The notes beneath the pieces were generated by a model. The model did no database searches, was not told where the DNA came from, and was given only the letters and a program-made list of their open reading frames with translations. A DNA stretch of 64,000 bases from Vibrio coralliilyticus. Lineage in GTDB: Bacteria > Pseudomonadota > Gammaproteobacteria > Enterobacterales > Vibrionaceae. The position numbers and the translations under genes are program-made. Location of the stretch: contig NZ_CP024629.1 of the NCBI RefSeq assembly GCF_024449095.1, positions 1 through 64,000 on the forward strand, read 5' to 3'. Shown here one piece after another: positions 1 through 10,145 of this stretch (positions are counted from its first letter, which is position 1; every line of letters starts with the position of its first letter).

Positions 1-9
1 ATGTAAGAA

Positions 10-546
10 ATGGATAGTAAGACAGGTGTCGTACCTAAAGTCCAATTGGCATTGGTTTTATGTTTTGCAATCGCTACGCTCATTACAGCATTGGTGAGTC
101 AGCAAATCGGTATAATGTTGGCTTTGTTTTTGGCCTTTATTGCCAGGCGAATTCGCAATGGTTGGCAGCAATCTAGAGGGCAAATGTTTTTGCCCGAATA
201 TCTTGGTGCGCTTGCCGGGGCTGCTGGGCGCTTTTATGCAATCATCATTGCTGTAGTGCTAGTCTATTTTTCTCAACATGACTTCACTTCATTCATTGAC
301 ACTCACGCTACGATGGACCCAGAAACAGGAATAGACCTGCAATCCAATTCTATGATCTGGAATCAGATCATAATGCTGTCCACTTTCATAGTATTCACAC
401 TCACTCTGATTCGAATTGTCGTAGATTTGTCCAAGGGCTCTATCAAGACGGACGGTTCGTTCATTACTACCTTACTCTGGTTAGCTGTATCACTGTATAA
501 CGTTGTAAAACATTGTTTTACTAAAAAACCAGCTCAGGAAAGTTGA
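10..546 (+). CDS. Predicted inner-membrane protein, first gene of the transfer operon
   Basis: I do not recognise a family. The 178-residue product has two strongly hydrophobic stretches near the N-terminus (about residues 12-45), one at about 75-90 and one at about 115-140, so it is probably a multi-pass inner-membrane protein. Its stop codon lies two bases before the ATG of the DotM-like gene. Together with the downstream DotM/DotL pair this suggests a membrane accessory of the type IVB coupling complex, which is inference from position only. The shine-dalgarno is weak (AAGAA just before ATG). Confidence 0.6.
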   Translation: MDSKTGVVPKVQLALVLCFAIATLITALVSQQIGIMLALFLAFIARRIRNGWQQSRGQMFLPEYLGALAGAAGRFYAIIIAVVLVYFSQHDFTSFIDTHATMDPETGIDLQSNSMIWNQIIMLSTFIVFTLTLIRIVVDLSKGSIKTDGSFITTLLWLAVSLYNVVKHCFTKKPAQES

Positions 547-548
547 AT

Positions 549-2015
549 ATGAGTCGTTCAAACAATGATGATATTGAAACGGCCCTATTTGGTGGTTTCT
601 GGTACTACGGTAGTCTGGCAGTCATATGCTTGTTACTGTTTAACTTCTATGAAGCATATCTATTTGCTTTTTGGAAGTGGGGGCGAATGGCAGAGCTTTA
701 CTTCTGGTACTGGCTTACATCTCCGTTTGATAGCACTTTCTTTTTGGAAGGTATCAATGTTCTCCGAACTACCGCACCAAATGAAATGAACTGGAGCTGG
801 CTGTTTGAATTTGAAGCTTACTTTAATCAATACTTGCGTTTTTTCTATGCCCCCTTCTTTTTCATTGTCGCTGGTAAACTATTTCACAACTACTGGACGG
901 TAACAGAGCCACTCAATGTTCAAACAATGATTGAGCTTTACGCGAAAGAAAGCAAAGCGAATGAGGTTTTAGTCTATGACAACCCGCTAAAACATCATTT
1001 GGTGTATGACTTTGACAATAGAAGTGACTATCACAATAGGCATGCACAAGGAATGCAGCCGAATCAGTATTTGACGGCTAACCCGCCGCCAAACGCCTCT
1101 AGATCAGAACTAGAAAAACACAAAAGGTTAGTATCGAGCGGAAAAGACTCAATATTCCAGCCTATTGCTTTAATTGATAGGAAGAACAATCGATTCAACT
1201 TCTCACGTGAAAGAGCCAAGCGAAGCTATGAGAGACAGTTAACCAACCCGCCAGTGAACTCACCTTTCTATTTGGATGAAGAAAACGCACCGCGCCTCTT
1301 TGACCAAGATGGTCAGCTGATACCTCTACAGAAAGACGACAAAGGTCGAATCGTTGGAGGCTTTGCTACTAATAAGTTGTTAAATAACGGACGAGAGTTT
1401 AAGGGAGCTGCCAGTGATGTGGCACTGCTGTTTAATCACATCGAACGGAATGTTTATTTTGAGCTTTGCAGTCGGTATCGCCACCCAAGTGTACCGTTAG
1501 AGAAATTGGTTATTGAATTGACCAAACAGCACGCGTACACACGCACGTATCTAGTCTCACTTCTAAATATTGTTCGTGCCAATGAACCAATAGGCTCATC
1601 TGAGTTCTATATGCTTTGGCGTCAAGACCGCATCTTGTATTTCTCAATGTATAGCGCTTCTGAAGAAAAACCATTCTGGGAAGCTAACGGAGTGATGGCG
1701 CACTATCATTTTGAAATAAAACTAGGTAAGGCAATCACAACGCCTCAAGTCATCACGGCGGTTGATGCGTTAGAAAAGGAATACCAACGTTTAAAACGTC
1801 ATGAACCGGACTTCCAAGACATACTCACAAGGCTGACACATGGCATGTCAAACGAAGGATTTCTTACAAGCACTGACCAAATTGACTCAGTCAGTTTAGA
1901 AGGTGAGCTAGATATCCTGAACGATATAGACGCTAATAGTACTGGTGCCGGAACAGGTTCAAGAGAGAACGCGAACTCGCTTGATAGCGCCCATCGGGAT
2001 ATAGGTGAATTGTAA
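549..2015 (+). CDS. DotM/IcmP (TrbA)-like type IVB coupling-complex protein
   Basis: Inner-membrane partner of the type IVB coupling ATPase. Two N-terminal membrane segments (about residues 18-38 and 95-115) precede a cytosolic domain. The C-terminal part contains the family pattern HAYTRTYLVSLLNIVRA followed by an SSEFYMLWRQDR stretch and a late H-F-E-I segment, matching DotM/IcmP of Legionella and TrbA of IncI plasmids. I chose ATG 549 over an in-frame TTG at 543 because AGGA lies about nine bases upstream. The stop overlaps the next ATG (TAATG), so it is translationally coupled to the DotL-like gene, its known partner. Confidence 0.85.
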   Translation: MSRSNNDDIETALFGGFWYYGSLAVICLLLFNFYEAYLFAFWKWGRMAELYFWYWLTSPFDSTFFLEGINVLRTTAPNEMNWSWLFEFEAYFNQYLRFFYAPFFFIVAGKLFHNYWTVTEPLNVQTMIELYAKESKANEVLVYDNPLKHHLVYDFDNRSDYHNRHAQGMQPNQYLTANPPPNASRSELEKHKRLVSSGKDSIFQPIALIDRKNNRFNFSRERAKRSYERQLTNPPVNSPFYLDEENAPRLFDQDGQLIPLQKDDKGRIVGGFATNKLLNNGREFKGAASDVALLFNHIERNVYFELCSRYRHPSVPLEKLVIELTKQHAYTRTYLVSLLNIVRANEPIGSSEFYMLWRQDRILYFSMYSASEEKPFWEANGVMAHYHFEIKLGKAITTPQVITAVDALEKEYQRLKRHEPDFQDILTRLTHGMSNEGFLTSTDQIDSVSLEGELDILNDIDANSTGAGTGSRENANSLDSAHRDIGEL

Positions 2016-4843
2016 TGGCAGGGGCTAGTAATTTCGCTAAGAGAACCCGATATGCGATGCAAACGGGTCTATTCGATCAAAGAACGGATATGATCGATGA
2101 TAGGTCGATATTTGCGATTTTCTTCGACTCTCTTCCGATTATAATTTCCGGAATATTCGCATTCTTAGGTGTGTTGGTACTGGCATTCCCTTCGGTTTCC
2201 AATTTTATTTTTATCCTTGGACTCCCGCTGTTTTTCTACGGCATAAGCGTTCAAATTGATTACCTTATCAGTGCACCGTATGCCAAAGACAAAATTAAGC
2301 ATACGGCTAAGAAAAAGAAGAAAGGAAAGAAATACGAGTCTGAAAACGCAAAGAGTGGTTTTCGCCTAAAACTTGGCGATGCTTTCATGCTTATCGGCTA
2401 TGACATGCTATTTGGCCGACAGCTATGGATCTCTAACGACCGCGAAACTCGAATGGGCCTGATAACGGGCACAACTGGTTCAGGAAAAACTGTTACTCTC
2501 AACTCACAGCTGTTCCAAAGCTGCATACAAGGCTACATCAAGCATGGTGCTCCCGTCCTACTGGCAGATGGTAAAGGCTCAGTAAATGGATTGTATGATT
2601 TTCTGTTTTACATCGTAAGAACAGGGCGAATACATGACGTGAGGTTAATGAACTTCCTAACGGGAGGGGCCGAACACAATTCAGACTCCATGCTGGATGA
2701 AGAATATCCATCCAATAAATTTAACGTGTTATCCCAAACAAACTCTGAAGAATCTCGAAGTCTCGTTATGAGTTTTGGGCGGAACAGCGAAGGGGGAAGC
2801 AACGACTATTTCCGAGATCGAGCATCTAACATGCTGGCTGGTGTCTTTCCTCCACTTACGTGGTTGCGTGATAACCAAAGTGAACACCTAGATATCACGG
2901 TTTTACAGCAAAACCTTGGACTACGGGAGATGATTAAACTCGCTTCTCGTCAAGACATTCCAAAGGCAAAGACTCAAGCGCTTAGGGAATACTTGAAAAC
3001 ACTGAACATGATTAATGACTCTTATTTCACCTCGCCAGATGCTGACATCGAAATAAACCAAAAAGCAGACGAGCAGCATACCTACAACAAGTCGATGGTG
3101 TCGAAGACAGTTAATGAAATGGCGGGTACGTTTGGCCATATCTTCAGTACGGTTGGGTCTGATATAAATCCACGCAATGCCATCATGCACGGTCAGATAT
3201 TGCTAGTCCTACTGCCTACTATCGAAAAAGAGCCGGATGCGATGGCTGAACTGGGAAGACTGTTCATTGGTTCCCTGCGACCAGCATTTTCTAGTATGTT
3301 CGGTCACCGAGTGCAAGGCTTGCGTAAAGATGTGGTTGATGGTTTGGCTATTCGTCGCATTGTTCCTGTGAGAGTTTTTTTGGATGAAGTGCTCAACTAC
3401 TATCAGAAAGGTCTATCCCAATATTTGTCTTTGATGCGTGACCGCCTTGTGTCTCTAACTCTACTCGGTCAATCTCTTAAAGGTATGGAAGACGCTGGCT
3501 TGTCAGAAGCTAGACAGTCGCAAGCTAACTTCAACAACTGGTATCTGTTCAGTTCACAAGACGTGTATGAAACTTATGATCGTATATCTAAAGCACTTGG
3601 GACATTCAGAGTTAAGCGCCTTGCTGAGAAAACTCGCGACATATGGGGTAATTGGGTTCCAGGTGACCGCCTTCAGGAAACTGAGGAAAACGTTCTTAAC
3701 GAACGCGATATCGCTGGTGCAGAACCAATGGAAGGGGTTTACCTTTATCGAGGCAACCCAATACCATTTAAGAGCGCTACGTTTTTCGCCGATGATGAAC
3801 GTGATGGTGTCTTAGACCGATTCTATCTAAACCATTTCGCCGAATTAGAACCCCCAACAGATGCACATATTCAATATGTCCGTGCAATCTTAGACCTCGA
3901 AACAGCAGCAACTGATGGCACTCTGGCGTCGATAAAGCCTGAAGATAGCCCAAACGCAGTAGCAAATCATTTCGTGCAAAACGTTGAAGGTATTTGTTCT
4001 CGGATTGAACAAAAGGAGCAATTCGAGTTGTATCGCTCTTTCGATGTTCTTGTGTTTGCAATGGTGGACACGATTGTCGAAATGGACATCCAGAAAGTTA
4101 ATCGTACAACAAAGGAATTGCAGGAAGAGGCCGACTTGGAGCGACAAGCTCGACTTGAAAACCGCACTATTGAAGAAGTACTTGAGGACAGCAACGAAAA
4201 CTCAATGATCGTTGATGCTCAAGATGCATTCGCCTCTCATAGTGAGTATTACAGTGAACAGCTTGGAATTGGGGGTTATGACATCCCCGATTATGTCGAT
4301 GACGAAGCTGTTTCAGCAAGTTCCGAACACATTGATAGTCAAAGTGATGTAGCTGGTGGTGATGGGACTTCTGAACGGGAAGATGATAATGATGCTACTT
4401 CGTCTCAACCTAGTGGTACGAGTTGGTTTGATCGCGCTGCTACAGGTGACTTGAACCAAAGCGCTCCGTCATATGGAATTGTTGTTTCTGGTGCGGACTC
4501 TGACACATCAACAGATGAGAAAGACAAAGACAGTGCAGCTAAGAAGGGAGCGGATTCGAATACTTCTTCCAGCTCAAACAGTCCACTAGTTAATACTGAA
4601 ACTCAAAAGACAGTCAAGGATATCGAGCAGGTAACATCGTTGTCAGCAGACGAAATCAGCCGCGAACTATTGGATGTAGAGATCTACCCTACGAAACCGA
4701 CTCCTCCAACGCTGGATTCTGAAGAGCAGTCGCGCCTTACCACTGATGTTGCAAATGAAATGAGCGAAACAGCAGATCGCTACCAAACTGAGTTGGATTC
4801 ACAACATGCCTCCGCGTTAGATGACTTTTTTGGGGAGAGGTAA
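2015..4843 (+). CDS. DotL/IcmO (TrbC)-like type IV coupling ATPase
   Basis: Membrane-anchored AAA+ ATPase that recruits the relaxosome or effectors to the type IVB channel. Two transmembrane segments lie at about residues 35-85, followed by a Lys-rich linker (KKKKKGKK). Walker A is GTTGSGKT with Lys158, and Walker B is VRVFLDEV with Asp457-Glu458. The 942-residue length includes a long acidic, Ser/Thr-rich C-terminal tail from about residue 700, where DotL proteins bind adaptors; this tail looks unrelated to core ATPase sequence. The start overlaps the DotM-like stop. Other transfer genes and the relaxase are not in this window. Confidence 0.88.
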   Translation: MAGASNFAKRTRYAMQTGLFDQRTDMIDDRSIFAIFFDSLPIIISGIFAFLGVLVLAFPSVSNFIFILGLPLFFYGISVQIDYLISAPYAKDKIKHTAKKKKKGKKYESENAKSGFRLKLGDAFMLIGYDMLFGRQLWISNDRETRMGLITGTTGSGKTVTLNSQLFQSCIQGYIKHGAPVLLADGKGSVNGLYDFLFYIVRTGRIHDVRLMNFLTGGAEHNSDSMLDEEYPSNKFNVLSQTNSEESRSLVMSFGRNSEGGSNDYFRDRASNMLAGVFPPLTWLRDNQSEHLDITVLQQNLGLREMIKLASRQDIPKAKTQALREYLKTLNMINDSYFTSPDADIEINQKADEQHTYNKSMVSKTVNEMAGTFGHIFSTVGSDINPRNAIMHGQILLVLLPTIEKEPDAMAELGRLFIGSLRPAFSSMFGHRVQGLRKDVVDGLAIRRIVPVRVFLDEVLNYYQKGLSQYLSLMRDRLVSLTLLGQSLKGMEDAGLSEARQSQANFNNWYLFSSQDVYETYDRISKALGTFRVKRLAEKTRDIWGNWVPGDRLQETEENVLNERDIAGAEPMEGVYLYRGNPIPFKSATFFADDERDGVLDRFYLNHFAELEPPTDAHIQYVRAILDLETAATDGTLASIKPEDSPNAVANHFVQNVEGICSRIEQKEQFELYRSFDVLVFAMVDTIVEMDIQKVNRTTKELQEEADLERQARLENRTIEEVLEDSNENSMIVDAQDAFASHSEYYSEQLGIGGYDIPDYVDDEAVSASSEHIDSQSDVAGGDGTSEREDDNDATSSQPSGTSWFDRAATGDLNQSAPSYGIVVSGADSDTSTDEKDKDSAAKKGADSNTSSSSNSPLVNTETQKTVKDIEQVTSLSADEISRELLDVEIYPTKPTPPTLDSEEQSRLTTDVANEMSETADRYQTELDSQHASALDDFFGER

Positions 4844-4845
4844 TC

Positions 4846-5409
4846 ATGTTTACAGATATACCAATAGACCACGATGTTAGTCAGCAGCAAATCGCATACT
4901 ACCAGCAGATTGCGGCTTCAGAGTCAAAGAGAGAACCCATTGCTCGTTGCATCCTTAGAGCTTCGCGAATCTTAAATGTTCACCCGAACTATTTGTATAC
5001 CATCTCAATTGCAGAGGGGGGGAGAACAGGTAAGTACCGACAGAATGCCGACAAAACGCATGACATTGGAGTTATGCAGATTAACTATGAGACTTGGGCG
5101 GTTGAGCTACCAAGAATTGGCTATTCAATCACCCCTCAATATTGGGCAAAAGTCCTTAAGAACACTTGCACAAACGTACTTGTGGGAGGAGTTATATTCA
5201 AACATCGTGCTAAACCAGCTCAAGATTCACTAACAGCAATGGCGAATTACCACTGGTACTCGATGGCCGAAAACAAAGCGCCTCACATCCGATACAAGAA
5301 GCGATTGGTAAAAATCTACGATGATCTTATTAAGGACCAAACTGATTTTATAAACAACGGAGCCGAAGTTAATGTGCGCTTAAGGTGTAAGTATGCTTAT
5401 TGTGACTGA
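4846..5409 (+). CDS. Lytic transglycosylase-like protein (SLT fold)
   Basis: Predicted peptidoglycan lytic transglycosylase that would open the wall locally for the transfer channel. The signature is ISIAEGG with probable catalytic Glu57, then DIGVMQIN at about residues 74-81 and a CTNVLVGG stretch, as in conjugation-associated transglycosylases. No signal peptide is visible in the 187 residues, so export must be through the channel or the true product is unusual. A GGGGAGAGG ribosome site sits just upstream, two bases after the DotL-like stop, and its 3' end overlaps the topoisomerase gene by 17 bases. Confidence 0.8.
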   Translation: MFTDIPIDHDVSQQQIAYYQQIAASESKREPIARCILRASRILNVHPNYLYTISIAEGGRTGKYRQNADKTHDIGVMQINYETWAVELPRIGYSITPQYWAKVLKNTCTNVLVGGVIFKHRAKPAQDSLTAMANYHWYSMAENKAPHIRYKKRLVKIYDDLIKDQTDFINNGAEVNVRLRCKYAYCD

Positions 5410-7774
5410 AAAGTACCGTACCGCTAATATTGTTGCCCGTTCTTTGGGCTTTGGTTATTTTTGTGAAGATCACTTCGCTAATGAGCATGGTGATAAGATT
5501 TGTTTTGCACATGGCCATCTCTATGAAACCAGTCATGAACAGCCGGAAATCTATGATTGGAAGACCCCCGATAACTTCAACAATCTTCCAAGGACACTCT
5601 ACTCCATTCCGAAGAAACTGTCTGTCGAGATAAGAGGTGTCAAGCTCACATCAGAAAGACTGCGCACCACAATCATATCCAATATGCAAGACAGCGATAT
5701 GATTATCAATGCCTGCGATTTTGACCGCGAGGGCGAGCGGATTTTCTATGATCTCTTTAATGCTGCTGACACTTCAGCACGCATCTATCGTATGGATATG
5801 TCTAACGGCTTAACTAGGCGTTTAGTTTGTGAAGCATATGCCAATCTCCTTGATGGGACGGAAACTAAATCTCGCTTCTATGCCTCTTCGGCACGCGATG
5901 CGGCTGATTATTCTTATGCTCTTTTGACGCAAGTGGCAACCTATCATGCTCGTAGCGGCGATTTGCACCCCGCCTTTACAGGCTACAAAGATGCAAAATC
6001 GAGCACACTATCAATCGGTAGGCTTCAGGTTCCACTAGCATTACTCATTGCACTTAAATGCAAGGAGGTGGAACAATTCGATGTAAGGGCAATCTTTATA
6101 CCGCAGTTATCCGCGAAAATTGGACGATACAAGTGCCTTTTTAATTATGATCCCGAACTATCCGAAACCGATGGATCCTTATTGTCACACCCGAGACTAT
6201 CTAAGCAGTACATCAATGCTCGCGAGCAGCAATCTAAAGAAGTGACGGTGGTGTCAGTATTAGTGAAGCCCGTAACATTTTCTCCACCAGCTCCCCATAA
6301 TACGGCATCGATACAGGCGGAAATGAAGAACCTGACGCCTAGTGAAACGATGAGCGCCATGCAATCGTTGTACATGAAAGGATTAATTAGCTATCCACGG
6401 AGTGACAACGATTCATTGTCAGAAAAGAACTACAGTAATGGGCGACTAGCCTCGCTTTTGGAATCATTGAGTCGAAATGAAGGTTTTTCAAAAAAAGATG
6501 GAGATGATGCCAATCTATGCGCACTTGCTCGATCTCTGGAGCACTCTACTAGTCCACAATGCGTTAAAGAACATAGTAACCTAGCTCATAGCGCAATTGT
6601 TCCAACCGATGCGTCTGTTTCGCCTGGTCAGCTAAACGACAATGAGCAGCAGGTTTACAATTCAATTTGCAATCGTTTCACAGACGCTATGCGCGGGGAA
6701 ACCTATGGCCAAGAAGTAACACTGTCAGTTTGTTTCAAAGAAGAGTGTTTAGGCTTACTTGGTGAGAACCGCAGTGTATTTACTTGCCAAAAGGTTATTG
6801 GCGAAGGCGACAACAAACTCACCAACTTGCTTCCAGGTGATGTCTTTTCAATTGATGAACTGAGCACGATCAAACACCAGCGAGATGTACCGCAATACCA
6901 TTGCTTTAGCGAGCTTCCGCTAATTATGCAACAGGCAGGCTTGGGCACAGCCGCAACACGAGATAGAGCAGTGGCCAAGTTGTTAGAGCGTAAGATTATA
7001 GATGTGTTTTTTGATGCAGGGATTCGATATGCGATTATCACTGACAAAGGCATCGCTCTACTAAAAATACTGCCACCAGAGTTTAAGACACCACATTTAA
7101 CTGCGCGGTGGGAGAAAAAGTTAGCTGAAATTGAACAAACACTCGACCATGACGAATGTAATGCCATGCGTAGTGAGTTCATAGCGGATGTCTTTGGGAG
7201 AGTTCAGTATCTTTGCCGAATGTTCAATATGGGTCAGTTGGATTTACGAACGTCTACATCTCCCGCTTCTCAGCAGCACCTTACTCAAGTGGAAGAAAGA
7301 GCCAAGGCGTTAAATGTCGACATTACCTTAGCCGATTTTAAGACGGTTCAAAGCTGTCATAACTTTCTTATAGCTAACCCCTTACCTTACAGTAAAGAAA
7401 CGCAGAAAGAGTTCGCGCAAAGTGGGCTTGATGTTGACAGCGCTACCTTAAGAGACAGCAGGCGTGTCAACCTTCGTGTTAATCAGTCTTCTAAGGATGC
7501 TCCACCAAGTGAGAAACAGCTCACCAAAGCTTATACCATGGCCCAGCTCGTTCGAATCAAAGTTCCAGCTAACATCAGAAAAAGTGCTAAGGCTTGCAGC
7601 GATTTCATTGACTCCTGCCAAGCGAAGCGGAAGCCTAGAGTCGCACAAGTAAAAGCCCTGAAGCAGTTAGCCCAAAAACTTGAGTATCCCATTCCGTCAA
7701 ATATCTTTAAATCCCGAACTAAGGTCGTGGACCTGACTAAAGAGCTCAGAAAACGTATGAAAGGCACTAAATGA
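5393..7774 (+). CDS. Type IA DNA topoisomerase III-like protein
   Basis: Decatenating or relaxing topoisomerase, as found on many conjugative plasmids (TraE/TopB type). The N-terminal Toprim domain contains INACDFDREGE at about residues 104-114, matching the acidic DxDxE motif. The active-site Tyr is probably Tyr334 in LISYPRSDND. GRLQVPLALLIAL and LGTAATRDRAV match further family motifs. At 793 residues it is slightly longer than TopB; the C-terminal 170 residues are basic, with no Cys zinc ribbon. It overlaps the preceding gene by 17 bases and the helicase gene by ATGA, so the operon is tightly coupled. Confidence 0.88.
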   Translation: MLIVTEKYRTANIVARSLGFGYFCEDHFANEHGDKICFAHGHLYETSHEQPEIYDWKTPDNFNNLPRTLYSIPKKLSVEIRGVKLTSERLRTTIISNMQDSDMIINACDFDREGERIFYDLFNAADTSARIYRMDMSNGLTRRLVCEAYANLLDGTETKSRFYASSARDAADYSYALLTQVATYHARSGDLHPAFTGYKDAKSSTLSIGRLQVPLALLIALKCKEVEQFDVRAIFIPQLSAKIGRYKCLFNYDPELSETDGSLLSHPRLSKQYINAREQQSKEVTVVSVLVKPVTFSPPAPHNTASIQAEMKNLTPSETMSAMQSLYMKGLISYPRSDNDSLSEKNYSNGRLASLLESLSRNEGFSKKDGDDANLCALARSLEHSTSPQCVKEHSNLAHSAIVPTDASVSPGQLNDNEQQVYNSICNRFTDAMRGETYGQEVTLSVCFKEECLGLLGENRSVFTCQKVIGEGDNKLTNLLPGDVFSIDELSTIKHQRDVPQYHCFSELPLIMQQAGLGTAATRDRAVAKLLERKIIDVFFDAGIRYAIITDKGIALLKILPPEFKTPHLTARWEKKLAEIEQTLDHDECNAMRSEFIADVFGRVQYLCRMFNMGQLDLRTSTSPASQQHLTQVEERAKALNVDITLADFKTVQSCHNFLIANPLPYSKETQKEFAQSGLDVDSATLRDSRRVNLRVNQSSKDAPPSEKQLTKAYTMAQLVRIKVPANIRKSAKACSDFIDSCQAKRKPRVAQVKALKQLAQKLEYPIPSNIFKSRTKVVDLTKELRKRMKGTK

Positions 7775-9999
7775 AAAAGTATCTAGAAGGCATGACGGAA
7801 AGACAAGTTGCCGCGATTACCAATGAAGGGTGCACAGCTGTAACAGCAGGGGCTGGAGCAGGAAAAACCGCAGTTCTTACTAGAAGGGTCTACCGTTTGC
7901 TTTTGAAATACCGTTCTAGCGAACGCAAACATCCTCCGGTCGTGGCCATCACTTTTACACGTGATGCCGCTAAAGAAATGGATCGACGCATAAAGGACAT
8001 GGCCGGAAAGTCACTAGCAAAAATGGCATTAGCAACAACCATGCATCAGTTTGCTATCAATAAGATTCTTAAGCCTAACTTCCATCTCCCTTTTTTTAAA
8101 AAACAAGGCTTTAAGCTATGGAAAATTGCCTCTGGTCGGGATAGTTTTTTCCACTTAAACCAAGCAACCGATATCGCGTTGTCAAACAAGCAGCTAGGTG
8201 ACTTCAAGCAACTTGAAAAATCCATGGAGCTTAAAGAGTGGATGTCACTGGTGAGAGCGTTTGGTCACTCACCATCGAGTTATTTCGCTCAGAATAAAGC
8301 TGCGTTTCATGGCGTTGCATCTACACTGCAAGAGCTGCTCAGCTATGACCAATTACCCACAAACCTAAATGATACGCAACGAAGGAATTTCTATTGCCTG
8401 AAAATATGGCATAGGTATGTGGAGATTAACCGAAAGCATTCAATGATCGATCTAGATGAAGTGTTAGTTCAGGCCGCGCACCTACTAGAAAGAGATCCAG
8501 CCGTGCGTCGAACTCTCAGAGAGCGTCATCCTCAACTGCTGGTGGACGAGTTTCAGGACAGTAATCTGTGTCAGTTTCGATTTGTTGTAGCGCTAGCAGG
8601 TGATGGGGAGGGTTTGTCGACCTTCGGTGATATTAAGCAAGCAATATACGGTTTTAGGGGGAGCGACCCCCAGCTCTTTATTGAACTACTGAACAGGTTT
8701 CCGCGCCACACGCTGGTTAATCTGCCAGATAACTTTAGAAGTGCTTCACAAGTCGTGGAGGTTGGAAATGCCTTGGCGCGTAAGATGACACTTAAAGTTA
8801 CTGATGAGCCGATGATTCCACGCAATGCAGCTAAGCCGTATGAACCGGTAATTTTTCATGAAGCCGATTACCCTTCAACTGAAGCTGAGTGGATTGCGAC
8901 AAAGATGCAGTGGTTACGAGACAAAGGGATTCCTTATCACAAGATGGGCGTTTTGTATCGCTACCGTAAGCTGGGGGATGCGTTGGAGAACGAGTTGATC
9001 GAAAGGAACATGCCAGCAAGGCGTGTTGGTGGGTCTGATGACAAGTCACTCTATGAAGATGAACGTATCGTGGATATTGTGTTGTTCATACATATTCTGT
9101 TTAACCCATCCTCAAAAAAAGCCATGAGCACTTTTATCGCTGAAAACTCAGGTTTTAGTATCGATAGAAAGGAATACAACGTGCTGTTCCAAAAGCATGG
9201 GTTTGCTGGGAATCACCATAAGGCCATTTCGTATTTTACTAATCAGCATTTTTCACAAAGTGAACAGTCTTGGGTTGTATTGAACTCTATAGCTCAGGCG
9301 CTATTTGATTTGTCTGCAAGACTCGAAAGAGTGCGTACATTTGAGCACTACTGCCGACACAAGAACATGCAGTATGACGGACTACCTCCCGGGCAAAAGT
9401 CCAAAATTGAGAAACAGCTAGGGGATGCCTATTTAATGGCAGTCGAAGAGTTTGTTGCAAAATTGAAGAGTTACTACTGTCAGTCTTTCTTTATGCCATT
9501 TGCTTCAGCGCAAGTAAAAGCAAACGCCATCTCTAGGCACCAAGAGCGCATCAACGAAGATTTTGACTCAATTTTTTCATACTTGCTGAATCGTAACCGA
9601 CTCGTACATGAGTCAATCAACGTTCATGAGTATTTGAAAAGTAGGCCACTAATCACGGAGCGGACGAAAAAAGACCAAGAAGAAAATACTTCCGACATCG
9701 AATTAATGACTGTTCATGCCTCAAAGGGGTTAGAGAAAGAAGCAATATTCATTGTTGGATGTTCAGATGAGACTTGGTTTAAGGACAAAACAGCATCAGA
9801 GCCAACATCACTAAACTACCAGGAAGAGTTGCGCTTATTCTATGTCGCTAATACGCGAGCACGATTGCAGCTGTATATCACCAGACATAAAGAATACAAG
9901 TACCGCAACTCTTACTACGAAACTCAGCCTCTAGATTTCTTGCAGTACATTCTAGATCTACCAGTCATTGAGCAATCAGATCTGCGTGAAGCGGGGTAA
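7771..9999 (+). CDS. UvrD/Rep-like superfamily 1 helicase
   Basis: A 3'-5' SF1A DNA helicase by family. The sequence shows the Q-motif region (LEGMTERQVAAI), Walker A TAGAGAGKT with Lys32, motif II LLVDEFQDS near residue 255, a motif IV-like YRYRKLGDALE and motif VI LRLFYVANTRARLQL near the C-terminus. The 742 residues include a divergent middle region. The start ATG overlaps the topoisomerase stop, placing it in the transfer/DNA-processing operon. A second, shorter SF1 helicase is encoded at 25922-27463. A role in transfer replication or recombination is inference. Confidence 0.88.
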   Translation: MKKYLEGMTERQVAAITNEGCTAVTAGAGAGKTAVLTRRVYRLLLKYRSSERKHPPVVAITFTRDAAKEMDRRIKDMAGKSLAKMALATTMHQFAINKILKPNFHLPFFKKQGFKLWKIASGRDSFFHLNQATDIALSNKQLGDFKQLEKSMELKEWMSLVRAFGHSPSSYFAQNKAAFHGVASTLQELLSYDQLPTNLNDTQRRNFYCLKIWHRYVEINRKHSMIDLDEVLVQAAHLLERDPAVRRTLRERHPQLLVDEFQDSNLCQFRFVVALAGDGEGLSTFGDIKQAIYGFRGSDPQLFIELLNRFPRHTLVNLPDNFRSASQVVEVGNALARKMTLKVTDEPMIPRNAAKPYEPVIFHEADYPSTEAEWIATKMQWLRDKGIPYHKMGVLYRYRKLGDALENELIERNMPARRVGGSDDKSLYEDERIVDIVLFIHILFNPSSKKAMSTFIAENSGFSIDRKEYNVLFQKHGFAGNHHKAISYFTNQHFSQSEQSWVVLNSIAQALFDLSARLERVRTFEHYCRHKNMQYDGLPPGQKSKIEKQLGDAYLMAVEEFVAKLKSYYCQSFFMPFASAQVKANAISRHQERINEDFDSIFSYLLNRNRLVHESINVHEYLKSRPLITERTKKDQEENTSDIELMTVHASKGLEKEAIFIVGCSDETWFKDKTASEPTSLNYQEELRLFYVANTRARLQLYITRHKEYKYRNSYYETQPLDFLQYILDLPVIEQSDLREAG

Positions 10000-10001
10000 A
10001 T

Positions 10002-10145
10002 ATGACGAAAGAAACCAAAGAACTCACAACGGAAGAAATTGAATTCTTAGCAAGGTTAGACGCATTTGTGCTGGAAGATGGTTATCTCGATGATTTGGAG
10101 ATAATGACAACTGAGCAGGGAGGGCATCATGGTGAAAAAGAGTGA
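10002..10145 (+). CDS. Small acidic protein, 47 residues
   Basis: A short acidic ORF starting two bases after the helicase stop and overlapping the next gene by 17 bases. The product starts MTKETKELTTEEIEFLARLD and is rich in Glu and Asp with a predicted helix. It is too short for confident family assignment. The tight packing within the operon supports it being real. Confidence 0.5.
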   Translation: MTKETKELTTEEIEFLARLDAFVLEDGYLDDLEIMTTEQGGHHGEKE

